Positions 32,068-39,103 of a DNA stretch of 39,103 nt are shown piece by piece. The stretch covers positions 1-39,103 of the forward strand of contig CAMGRL010000015.1 of NCBI GenBank assembly GCA_946061515.1, read 5' to 3'. Under the pieces are notes generated by a model. That model did no database searches and was not told the origin of the DNA. It was given only the letters and a program-made list of their open reading frames with translations. Each line of letters starts with the position of its first letter. Positions within the stretch are counted from its first letter, which is position 1. Both the position numbers and the translations under genes were made by a program. Origin of the DNA: an uncultured Clostridia bacterium. Its GTDB lineage: Bacteria > Bacillota > Clostridia > Oscillospirales > Oscillospiraceae.

Positions 32068-33270
32068 ATGGAGACAAAACTATTCCACAACGCCGCGGAT
32101 GAGGCGGCGGAGATCATCAAAACCGGCGGACTTGTGGCCGTCCCCACGGAGACGGTGTACGGCCTTGCGGGAAACGGCCTGGATGAAGAGGCCGTAAAGC
32201 AGATCTATGAGGTAAAGGGGCGGCCCCAGGTGAAACCCCTGTCCCTGATGGTTCCCGGGGCGGAGGCCATGGAGCAATACTGCGAAGACCTGCCCCTGGG
32301 GGCCCGGCTGCTGGCAGAGCGCTTCTGGCCCGGGCCGCTGACCATTGTTTTAAAAGCGAAAGACCATATTCCCTCCATTGTCCTGGCCGGGGGAGACACG
32401 GTGGGGCTTCGCTGCCCTGACCACCCCATGACCCTTGAACTGCTGAAAAAGGCGGGCGTGCCCTTTGCGGCCCCCTCCGCCAACCCCTCGGGGGAGGAGA
32501 GCCCCAAGACGGCCCAAAAGGTACAGGATTACTTTGCGGGCAAGATCGGGGGCATAATAGACGGCGGAGAATGCGGTATCGGCTTAGAGTCCACCATCAT
32601 CAGCATGGCGCAGAAGCCTTATCGGATATTGCGTCAGGGCGCTCTTGCCGAAAAGGAGATCGCTTCCGCTCTGGCGGAGGGACTGACCATTTTGGGCATC
32701 ACCGGCGGCACGGGCTGCGGCAAGACCACCGCCCTCCGAACCCTGGAGGAGTTGGGCGCGCTGATCATCGACTGCGACGCGGTTTACCATGGGCTGCTGA
32801 TGGAGAACAGGGAGTTGCTCGCGGAAATCGACAGCGCCTTTCCCGGCGTAGTGTCCGGCGGGGTGCTGGACAGAAAGGCCCTGGGCGCGGTGGTGTTCAG
32901 CGAGGCGGAAGCACTGGCCAGGCTCAACGGAATTACCCACAAGTATGTGGGCCTGGAGATCGACCGGCTGCTGGAAAATTGGGCCATGTCCGGCGGCAGG
33001 CTTGCCGCCATCGACGCTATTGAGCTTTTTGGCGGCAACCTTGCGGGGCGCTGCAAGGCCACCTTTGCCGTACTGGCCGACCGGGACAAGCGGATAGAGC
33101 GCATTATGGCCCGGGACAGTATCACCCGGGAATATGCCGCCCTGCGGGTGGACGCCCAGAAGCCGGACAGCTATTTTGAAGAAAAATGTGACTACATTTT
33201 AAAAAATAATTCCACTGAAGAAGAGTTCAGGGAAAAATGCAGAAGCAAATTTTTGGAGGTAATTGACTGA
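32068..33270 (+). CDS. Fusion: threonylcarbamoyl-AMP synthase (TsaC/Sua5) and dephospho-CoA kinase (CoaE)
   Basis: The product is 400 aa. Residues about 1-200 are a YrdC/TsaC domain, which makes threonylcarbamoyl-AMP for tRNA t6A (GGLVAVPTETVYGLAGNG, KGRPQVKPLSLMV, FWPGPLTIVL, FAAPSANPSGE, LESTI). Residues about 207-400 are CoaE, which phosphorylates dephospho-CoA in the last step of CoA synthesis: P-loop GGTGCGKT at 213-220, IDCDAVYHGLL, LDRKALGAVVF and RDSITREYAALRVDAQ. The usual VPLLFE motif is replaced by AIDAIELFGG. The junction has no stop or frameshift; the Sua5 C-terminal domain is absent. The ATG abuts the prfA stop, and the M18 gene overlaps its stop. Confidence 0.93.
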   Translation: METKLFHNAADEAAEIIKTGGLVAVPTETVYGLAGNGLDEEAVKQIYEVKGRPQVKPLSLMVPGAEAMEQYCEDLPLGARLLAERFWPGPLTIVLKAKDHIPSIVLAGGDTVGLRCPDHPMTLELLKKAGVPFAAPSANPSGEESPKTAQKVQDYFAGKIGGIIDGGECGIGLESTIISMAQKPYRILRQGALAEKEIASALAEGLTILGITGGTGCGKTTALRTLEELGALIIDCDAVYHGLLMENRELLAEIDSAFPGVVSGGVLDRKALGAVVFSEAEALARLNGITHKYVGLEIDRLLENWAMSGGRLAAIDAIELFGGNLAGRCKATFAVLADRDKRIERIMARDSITREYAALRVDAQKPDSYFEEKCDYILKNNSTEEEFREKCRSKFLEVID

Positions 33271-34652
33271 TGGAAGATCTGAGAAGCAAGCTTTTTTACG
33301 AGCAGAAAAACGGCTATGACCTGATCGGCACCGAGGAGCGCATCGCGGTGGAGGACTACTCCCGGGAGTATATGGACTATCTGAACCGCTCCCGCACCGA
33401 GCGGGAGGCCGTGGTAAACGCCATTGCCATCGCTGAGAGCAAGGGCTTTGTGCCCTATGTGTCCGGCATGGAGCTGAAACCCGGGTTGAAGATCTATAAG
33501 AACAACCGGGGCAAGGCCCTGATGCTGGCCGTCATCGGCAAAAAGAGCCTGGCCGAGGGCAGCGTGATCGCCGGCGCCCATGTGGACGCGCCCCGGCTGG
33601 ACCTGAAACAGATCACCATGTATGAGTCTGACGAGATGTGCTTTTTCAAGACCCATTACTACGGCGGCATCAAGAAGTACCAGTGGGTCACTATCCCCCT
33701 GGAGCTCCACGGCGTTGTGGCCCTGAAGAGCGGGGAAGTGGTGGATGTGGTCATCGGCCGTGAGCCGGGCGATCCCAAGTTTGTCATCACTGACCTGCTG
33801 CCCCATCTGGCAGCCGACCAGATGAAAAAGACCATGGCCGAGGGCATCACCGGCGAGGGTCTGAATATCCTCATCGGCAGCACCCCCTATGCGGACGAGG
33901 GCAAGGACCGGGTGAAGTACGCCGTGATGAGCATCCTTTACGATATGTACGGCATCACCGAGGAGGACTTCCTCTCCGCCGAGCTGACCGCCGTGCCCGC
34001 CTACGACGTGTGCGAGGTGGGTCTGGACCGCTCCATGATCGGTGGCTATGCCCATGACGACAGGGTCTGCGCCTTTGCCGAGCTGAAAGCCATTTTCGAC
34101 GTGGAGGAGCCGGAAAAGACCTGCGTCTGCATTCTTGCGGACAAGGAAGAGGTGGGCTCCGACGGTGTGTCCGGTATGCAGAGCGCCGCCTTCGACTGCT
34201 TCATGGAGGATCTGTGCGAGAGCCAGGGCGTCAGCCTGCGCCGCTGCTATGAAAACAGCTTCTGCCTGTCCGCCGACGTGTGCAACGCCTATGACCCCCT
34301 GTACCCCGAGGTTTCCGAGAAGCGCAGCGACTCCAAGATCAACTACGGCATGGGCATCTGCAAATTTACCGGCGCAAGAGGCAAGTCCGGCACCAGCGAC
34401 GCCTCTGCCGAGGTGGTGGCCTATCTGCGCCGCATTTTTGCGGAAAACGGCGTTGTGTGGCAGATGGCGGAGCTTGGCAAGGTGGACCAGGGCGGCGGCG
34501 GTACCATCGCCAAGTTCATGGCCAACCGCAACATCGACACCATCGACGCAGGCGTGCCCGTGCTGAGTATGCACGCCCCCTTCGAGGTCGTGGCCAAGTT
34601 CGACTGCTACATGACATACAAGGGCGTCCTCACCGCGTACAGCCAGAAGTAA
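33270..34652 (+). CDS. M18 family zinc aminopeptidase
   Basis: The protein is 460 aa, a cytosolic metallo-aminopeptidase that removes N-terminal residues, in related enzymes mostly acidic ones. The zinc-site motifs are visible: GAHVDAPRLDLK with His104 and Asp106, the glutamate pair in DKEEVGSDG, DVCNAYDP and the final MHAPFEV with the last His ligand. The long insertion between the first ligands (about 160-290) is the M18 dimer domain. The ATG overlaps the stop of the preceding fusion gene (ATGA). A terminator follows. A role in peptide recycling is expected. Confidence 0.94.
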   Translation: MEDLRSKLFYEQKNGYDLIGTEERIAVEDYSREYMDYLNRSRTEREAVVNAIAIAESKGFVPYVSGMELKPGLKIYKNNRGKALMLAVIGKKSLAEGSVIAGAHVDAPRLDLKQITMYESDEMCFFKTHYYGGIKKYQWVTIPLELHGVVALKSGEVVDVVIGREPGDPKFVITDLLPHLAADQMKKTMAEGITGEGLNILIGSTPYADEGKDRVKYAVMSILYDMYGITEEDFLSAELTAVPAYDVCEVGLDRSMIGGYAHDDRVCAFAELKAIFDVEEPEKTCVCILADKEEVGSDGVSGMQSAAFDCFMEDLCESQGVSLRRCYENSFCLSADVCNAYDPLYPEVSEKRSDSKINYGMGICKFTGARGKSGTSDASAEVVAYLRRIFAENGVVWQMAELGKVDQGGGGTIAKFMANRNIDTIDAGVPVLSMHAPFEVVAKFDCYMTYKGVLTAYSQK

Positions 34653-34664
34653 ACAGTGTTTTGA

Positions 34665-34697
34665 AACCGGCGTGCTGATTGCACGCCGGTTATTTTA
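34665..34697 (+). terminator. Intrinsic terminator of prfA-tsaC/coaE-M18
   Basis: A perfect 11-bp stem, AACCGGCGTGC (34665-34675) with GCACGCCGGTT (34681-34691), has a TGATT loop followed by ATTTTATG. Confidence 0.9.
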
Positions 34698-34733
34698 TGC
34701 ACTTCCCGGGAAAGATATCCGGGAGGTGAGCAT

Positions 34734-35366
34734 GTGGAAGAAATCAGAGAGCTTGGTTCAAGCCGGGCGCAGAATATACACTGTCTGACCATTGTTGGGC
34801 AGATCGAGGGGCATCAGCTCCTGCCCGAGGATGTAAAGACCACCAAATACGAGCATGTGCTGCCGCTGATCGCGGCTATTGAGGAGTCAGCGGAGATCGA
34901 AGGGCTGTTGATCCTGCTCAACACCATGGGCGGGGACGTGGAGGCAGGACTGGCCATAGCGGAGCTGATCGCAGGGATGAAAAAGCCCAATGTCTCTTTA
35001 GTGCTGGGCGGCGGGCATTCCATCGGCGTGCCCCTGGCGGTGGCCGCAAAGCGCAGCATGATCGCCCCCTCCGCCGCCATGACCATCCACCCGGTGCGCT
35101 TGAACGGCGTGGTCATCGGCGTGCCCCAGACCTACAACTATTTTAACCGCATTCAGGAACGGATCGTCAGCTTTGTCACCGACCATTCCCAGGTGAAGCG
35201 GGAGGAATATCTCCGCCTGATGACCAATACCGACGAGCTGGCCAACGACGTAGGCAGCGTGATCTACGGCCAGGAGGCCGTGGAAAAGGGCCTGATCGAC
35301 GGCATCGGCACCCTGTCCGACGCCTTGGCCTACCTCCATGAGGAGATTGAAAAGGGGAGAGCCTGA
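34734..35366 (+). CDS. tepA: ClpP-fold protease TepA (YmfB family)
   Basis: The protein is 210 aa. It has the ClpP/crotonase fold with a serine protease pattern: Ser96 in GGGHSIGVPLA and His119 in MTIHPVR, 23 residues apart against 25 in ClpP. The INSPGG-like LNTMGGDVEAGLAIAE is also present. B. subtilis TepA (YmfB) has been linked to protein export and spore peptide degradation, and lies next to spoIIIE as here (ftsK at 36574). It starts with GTG at 34734 after GGGAGGTGA; an overlapping ATG at 34732 is in another frame and leads nowhere. The repeat elements begin immediately after its stop. Confidence 0.9.
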   Translation: MEEIRELGSSRAQNIHCLTIVGQIEGHQLLPEDVKTTKYEHVLPLIAAIEESAEIEGLLILLNTMGGDVEAGLAIAELIAGMKKPNVSLVLGGGHSIGVPLAVAAKRSMIAPSAAMTIHPVRLNGVVIGVPQTYNYFNRIQERIVSFVTDHSQVKREEYLRLMTNTDELANDVGSVIYGQEAVEKGLIDGIGTLSDALAYLHEEIEKGRA

Positions 35367-35367
35367 T

Positions 35368-35407
35368 GGGCCGTCGGGGACGCCGGCCCCTACAATGTTG
35401 CCGGGAA
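35368..35407. repeat. Partial copy of the GC-rich inverted-repeat element
   Basis: GGGCCG-n10-CGGCCCCTACAA followed shortly by TTGCCGGGAA repeats the left arm and centre of the element at 21729-21805; the right arm is missing. The junction is followed within 4 bp by another repeat family. Confidence 0.6.
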
Positions 35408-35410
35408 ACG

Positions 35411-35594
35411 AAAGGCTCCCCATTAGGGGGAGCTTAAGTGAGGCTCGAAATCTATGATTTCGCAAAGCCGAACTTACGCCTGTGGTGGCCGCCGAAGGCG
35501 GCTGAGGGGGGTACTGACGAGTTTTCCAATTACCCCCTGCCCCCCTACCGCTTCGCTACGCTCAGCACCTCCCCCTCCAGGGGGAGGCTTTTTT
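35411..35594. repeat. Composite intergenic repeat with terminal inverted repeats
   Basis: The left end AAAGGCTCCCC-ATTA-GGGGGAGCT and the right end, read in reverse, AAAGCCTCCCC-CTGG-AGGGGGAGGT are imperfect inverted copies. Inside are a GGCCGCC-GAA-GGCGGC hairpin followed by TGAGGGGGG (35486-35510) and a GCTTCGCTACGCTCAGC stretch (35550-35566). It fills the 353-bp gap between tepA and uppP along with the half element before it. I see no gene in it; an open frame running from 35438 into uppP has no ribosome-binding site within the repeat. Confidence 0.65.
35568..35594 (+). terminator. Terminator at the right end of the repeat
   Basis: A perfect 8-bp GC stem, CCTCCCCC (35568-35575) with GGGGGAGG (35580-35587), has a TCCA loop followed by CTTTTTT. 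The repeat end thus supplies the transcription terminator for tepA. Confidence 0.85.
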
Positions 35595-35654
35595 CTGCCG
35601 GAACTATCCGACAGTACACCGCTGCTGATGCGGCAGAGCATTGTTCTCTTTATC

Positions 35655-35683
35655 TTGTTTTTGGCATAATCTTGTGTTATACT
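35655..35683 (+). promoter_or_regulatory. Promoter of uppP-ftsK
   Basis: TTGTTT (35655-35660), a 17-bp spacer and extended -10 TGT-TATACT (35675-35683). The leader would be about 30 nt. Confidence 0.72.
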
Positions 35684-35719
35684 GTTTCGGTATCAGATTT
35701 AAAGTGGGGGTATATTGGG

Positions 35720-36553
35720 ATGAGCATATTAAACGCCGTGATATTGGGGCTGGTGCAGGGAATAGCTGAATTTCTGCCGATCTCCAGCTCTGGTCATCTG
35801 TCCATCCTGAATAACCTCTTCCACATGTCCACCGCCGAGAACGGACATCTGTTTTTTGACGTGCTGCTCCATCTGGGCACGCTGATTTCCATTTTGATCG
35901 TGTACTGGTCGGATATCGTTCAGATGTTTTTTGAGGTGATCAGCTTTGTGAATCTGGGACCTCTTGCGGGGGAGAGAAAGGAACACTATCCCGCCGCAAG
36001 AATGTTTCTGTTAATCGTGACGGCCACTCTGCCCTTGTTCCTCATCCTGCCCATCAACGATATGATCGAAGGGCTGTACTATAACAGTGTCTTCATGGGC
36101 GTGATGCTGATCCTCACCGGCTGTATGCTCTATGTTTCGGACAGGATCCTTCCCGGGAGAAAGACAGAGAAGAACATGACCTTCCTGGATGCGCTGATCG
36201 TGGGTATCTGCCAGTGTGTGGCTACCATCCCCGGCCTTTCCCGCTCCGGAACCACCATCACGGCGGGGCTGGCCACCGGACTTCGCCGGGAATTTGCGGT
36301 CAAATTCTCTTTCCTCATGTCTCTGCCTGCCGTGCTGGGCGCAAATATCCTCAGCTTTGTGGACGCGGTGCAGGAGGGTGTGGACTGGGCAAACATGCCC
36401 GCCTATCTGATCGGTATGGCTGTGGCTATGGTCTCCGGCATCGGGGCAATCAGCCTGCTCAAATACATATCCCAAAAGGGAAAATTCGGCGGATTTGCTT
36501 ATTATTGCTGGGTAGTGGGCGTTCTGTCCATCATTCTGACGGCGATTTTCTAA
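35720..36553 (+). CDS. uppP: Undecaprenyl-diphosphate phosphatase UppP/BacA
   Basis: This integral membrane enzyme recycles undecaprenyl diphosphate to the monophosphate lipid carrier for cell-wall synthesis; high levels give bacitracin resistance. The protein is 277 aa with about eight membrane segments. The two active-site motifs are ALVQG-type LVQGIAEFLPISSSGHL near the start and PGLSRSGTTITAGL near residue 170. I use the ATG at 35720, with GTGGGGG 9 bp upstream and the standard N-terminus MSILNAVILGLVQG; an open extension back to 35438 lies in a repeat. ftsK follows after 20 bp and is probably cotranscribed. Confidence 0.96.
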   Translation: MSILNAVILGLVQGIAEFLPISSSGHLSILNNLFHMSTAENGHLFFDVLLHLGTLISILIVYWSDIVQMFFEVISFVNLGPLAGERKEHYPAARMFLLIVTATLPLFLILPINDMIEGLYYNSVFMGVMLILTGCMLYVSDRILPGRKTEKNMTFLDALIVGICQCVATIPGLSRSGTTITAGLATGLRREFAVKFSFLMSLPAVLGANILSFVDAVQEGVDWANMPAYLIGMAVAMVSGIGAISLLKYISQKGKFGGFAYYCWVVGVLSIILTAIF

Positions 36554-36573
36554 CGGAGAGAGGATAAAAATTC

Positions 36574-39103
36574 ATGGCACAAGGCACAAATTCTTCAAAA
36601 AAGAACACTGCTGCGGCGAAGAAAACCGATACCTCCACAAAAAAGGCCGATTCAACGGCAAAAAAAGGGGGAAAGACGGCAAATACTGTGCCGCCTGAGC
36701 CTGTTGATCCCAAGACCAGGCAGATCACGGCGTTTGTCTTTTTCTTTATCGCGGTGTTTATCATCATCAGCTATTTCAATACGGAAGGTGCGGTCATCGC
36801 TTTTGGCGCAAACCTGATCAAGGGGCTTTTCGGTTGGGGCTTCTGGCTTTCCGCCCCGGCCTTTCTGCTTGCGTCGATCCTTCTGCTCTTCAGCGGGAAA
36901 AAACCTGTAGCAATGCGCGTAACGGCGGTTTTTCTGCTCCCTGTTTTCTTTGCCGCGTTGGGCAATCTTTTCTTTGGCGATCCTCTTATGGCCGATTTTG
37001 ACCTGAAGCTTGCGGTGGGCGATCTGTTTTTGTCCGGTCAGGCGCTGCACTCCGGCGGCGTGATCGGCGGCCTGATCGCCATCGGGCTTGAAATGGCGTT
37101 GAGCATCTACGGCGCTGTTCCGCTGCTGCTGGTCCTGTTCGTGGTCTGCGTGTTTGCCGCCTTTAAAATCAGCCCGGCCAAGCTCATTGGCAGGATAAAA
37201 GAAAACACCGAAAGGTATTCGGACACGGCCGAAGAAGCGTTTGACGCGCCGGAGACAAAACCGGAAAAAAAGAAAAAAAAGACCGAACCAAAACCGGAGA
37301 AAACTGAACGGGTCAGGCGCGGAGGCTTCCAGGTGGATATCCCTCTGGGGGATGACGAGGAGGAGCTTCCCCTCAATGATCTGCGCGACGATGATCTGGA
37401 GGAAGAGAAATCCCCCTCCCGCCGCACCAAGGTGAGGAAAAAGACGCCTGCCGAAGAACCTGCGGCCGAAGAGGCGGCACCGAAGCGGAACACCGCCCCT
37501 GCTGCACCGGAGCTTTCTTCCGAGGCCTCACTGGGTTCCTTTGAAGGCTTTGAAGTTTTTCAGGCTCCGCCTAAACCCAAAACCGGCCGTGTGACCATGT
37601 CCGCCGAGATCACCGACCCGCCCAAGGGGAAGAAGCTCAGCCGTGAGGATGTGGCGGCGGAGGCCCAGGCCATGGCAGAGGCCATTGCCGGAAATACCGA
37701 CAGTACCGGCTATGAATTTCCGCCGGTGTCCCTGCTCCGGGCCAGCACTGCGTCCGCTATTGACAGCAAAGACGAAGTGATGCTCAACAAAGAGCGGCTG
37801 GAAGGGGCTATCCGCAGCTTCGGCATCAGTGCCGCCATCGTAGGCGTGATCCGCGGGCCTACCGTCACCCGCTACGATATCGAGCTTGACCAGGGCGTGA
37901 AGCTGTCCCGGGTGACCAATCTGGCAGGGGATCTGGCCCTGGCCCTGGGTGTGATCAACGTGCGTATCGCGCCTATCCCGGACAAAATCTCCACCGTGGG
38001 CATCGAGGTGCCCAATAAGATCGTCAGCACCGTGTATCTGCGGGATATTATTGAATCCCCCAAGTTTGTCAACGCCAAGTCCAAGCTCAGCTTTGCCCTG
38101 GGCAAGGATATCGGCGGCGAGTGCATCGTGGGCAACATCGCAAAGCTGCCCCACATGCTCATCGCCGGTACCACCGGCTCCGGTAAATCCGTCTGCATGA
38201 ACTCCCTGATCCTCAGCCTGCTGTATAAGGCCCGGCCGGATGAAGTGAAGCTCATCATGATCGACCCCAAAATGGTGGAGCTTGGCGTATATAACGGCAT
38301 ACCCCATCTGTATGTCCCGGTGGTGACCGACCCGAAGAAGGCCGCCGGCGCCCTGCAGTGGTCCGTGGTGGAGATGCTCAAGCGCTACCGCCTGTTCTCC
38401 GAAGTGGGCGTCCGGGATCTGGAAAATTACAATAAGCACTGCGAGGCTGCCGGCGGGCAGACCCTGCCCCAGGTGGTCATCGTGATCGACGAGCTGGCCG
38501 ACTTGATGATGATCGCCTCCAAGGAAGTGGAGGAGAGCATCTGCCGCGTGGCCCAGATGGGCCGCGCCGCCGGTATGCATCTCATCATCGCCACCCAGCG
38601 CCCTTCCGCCGACGTGATCACCGGTTTGATGAAGGCCAACATTCCTTCCCGCATCGCTTTTGCGGTGTCCTCCGCAATGGAGAGCCGCATCATTCTGGAC
38701 CAGGGCGGCGCGGAGAAGCTGGTGGGCATGGGCGACATGCTGTTTTCCCCTGTGGGCTGCGGCAAGCCCACACGCATTCAGGGCGCTTTCGTCTCCGACG
38801 AGGAGAGGGAAGAGGTCATCCAGTTTATCAAGGAGAGCGCCGGTACAGCCCAGCAGAATGACGAGATCGAGGCCTATATGAATAAAGCCGCGGAGGATAA
38901 AAACGCCGTGGACAGCGGCGGCAACGAACCCGCGGGCGACTTTGACGAGATGCTACCCCAGGCCGTGGAGGCCGTGCTGGAGGTCAAGTCCTGCTCCGTT
39001 TCCATGCTCCAACGCCGGGTGAAGCTGGGGTACTCCCGTGCGGCCCGTATCGTTGACCAGATGGAGGAGCTGGGGATCGTTGGCCCCTATGAGGGCGCAA
39101 AGC
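36574..39103 (+). CDS. ftsK: DNA translocase FtsK/SpoIIIE family (3' end outside window)
   Basis: The frame runs open to the window end: 843 codons, lacking only the last part of the gamma domain. FtsK pumps chromosomal DNA through the division or spore septum. The N-terminus (1-48) is Lys/Thr/Ala-rich; membrane segments lie between about 50 and 205 (four are visible). An acidic and lysine-rich linker runs to about 380. The motor follows with Walker A GTTGSGKS at 532-539 and Walker B VVIVIDELADLMM near 633-645. The C-terminal winged-helix gamma domain (from about 789: LPQAVEAVLEVKSCSVSMLQRR) would read KOPS/SRS sequences. GAGAGAGGA precedes the ATG. FtsK versus SpoIIIE cannot be separated here. 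Confidence 0.96.
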   Translation, partial: MAQGTNSSKKNTAAAKKTDTSTKKADSTAKKGGKTANTVPPEPVDPKTRQITAFVFFFIAVFIIISYFNTEGAVIAFGANLIKGLFGWGFWLSAPAFLLASILLLFSGKKPVAMRVTAVFLLPVFFAALGNLFFGDPLMADFDLKLAVGDLFLSGQALHSGGVIGGLIAIGLEMALSIYGAVPLLLVLFVVCVFAAFKISPAKLIGRIKENTERYSDTAEEAFDAPETKPEKKKKKTEPKPEKTERVRRGGFQVDIPLGDDEEELPLNDLRDDDLEEEKSPSRRTKVRKKTPAEEPAAEEAAPKRNTAPAAPELSSEASLGSFEGFEVFQAPPKPKTGRVTMSAEITDPPKGKKLSREDVAAEAQAMAEAIAGNTDSTGYEFPPVSLLRASTASAIDSKDEVMLNKERLEGAIRSFGISAAIVGVIRGPTVTRYDIELDQGVKLSRVTNLAGDLALALGVINVRIAPIPDKISTVGIEVPNKIVSTVYLRDIIESPKFVNAKSKLSFALGKDIGGECIVGNIAKLPHMLIAGTTGSGKSVCMNSLILSLLYKARPDEVKLIMIDPKMVELGVYNGIPHLYVPVVTDPKKAAGALQWSVVEMLKRYRLFSEVGVRDLENYNKHCEAAGGQTLPQVVIVIDELADLMMIASKEVEESICRVAQMGRAAGMHLIIATQRPSADVITGLMKANIPSRIAFAVSSAMESRIILDQGGAEKLVGMGDMLFSPVGCGKPTRIQGAFVSDEEREEVIQFIKESAGTAQQNDEIEAYMNKAAEDKNAVDSGGNEPAGDFDEMLPQAVEAVLEVKSCSVSMLQRRVKLGYSRAARIVDQMEELGIVGPYEGAK

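Noticed and set aside
35438-35719. Upstream extension of uppP by 94 codons
   Set aside because: It runs through an intergenic repeat and a terminator and lies before the likely promoter; the UppP family starts at the ATG at 35720.
36574-39103. Truncated ftsK
   Set aside because: The frame is still open and the gamma domain is in progress at the last base; the end is simply outside the window.

Overview
The window looks like chromosome from a high-GC clostridium, most likely an Oscillospirales/Oscillospiraceae gut bacterium. The reasons are the tig-clpP-clpX-lon-engB order, the IspH-ribosomal S1 fusion typical of Clostridia, spore-former genes (gerW/ytfJ, dacF, tepA next to ftsK/spoIIIE), a CIRCE heat-shock operator and GC-rich codon use. 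The genus assignment is inference. I see no rRNA, tRNA, CRISPR array, transposase or phage gene.

Layout. Positions 1-5075 are a protein quality-control operon: the end of a probable trigger factor, clpP, clpX, lon and the ribosome-assembly GTPase engB, closed by a strong terminator. Positions 5154-8428 hold an M50 membrane protease, the condensin partners scpA and scpB, a DUF2953 membrane protein and the spore protein gerW. Positions 8484-15126 are a tightly packed run: dacF, rluB, an RpiR-type regulator, an HI0933-family flavoprotein, cmk and an ispH-rpsA fusion, again ended by a terminator. Positions 15250-19660 are the most accessory-looking block: an XRE-TPR regulator with an ABC exporter, followed by a sigma factor and its probable membrane anti-sigma factor. 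Positions 19698-23186 hold a minus-strand lipase-like hydrolase, dut, a small membrane protein, two repeat elements, and a CIRCE-controlled hsp20-DUF308 operon. Next come ackA (minus) divergent from tmcAL (plus), then a complete branched-chain amino-acid ABC transporter (livJ-H-M-G-F, 25957-30779). The window ends with prfA, a TsaC-CoaE fusion and an M18 aminopeptidase, then tepA, a composite repeat, uppP and ftsK, which runs off the end.

Most of the content is ordinary housekeeping. The points most worth a second look are: an internal ribosome-binding site that could release free S1 from the IspH-S1 gene; the TsaC-CoaE fusion; a 163-bp near-complete palindrome with a miniature relative at 10274-10300; an 18-bp hairpin covering the dacF start codon; a promoter overlapping a terminator before the M50 gene; and a structured leader before livJ. 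I did not find a convincing wholly new defence or biosynthetic system. The 15.2-19.7 kb regulator/exporter/sigma block is the best candidate for an uncharacterised regulatory unit.
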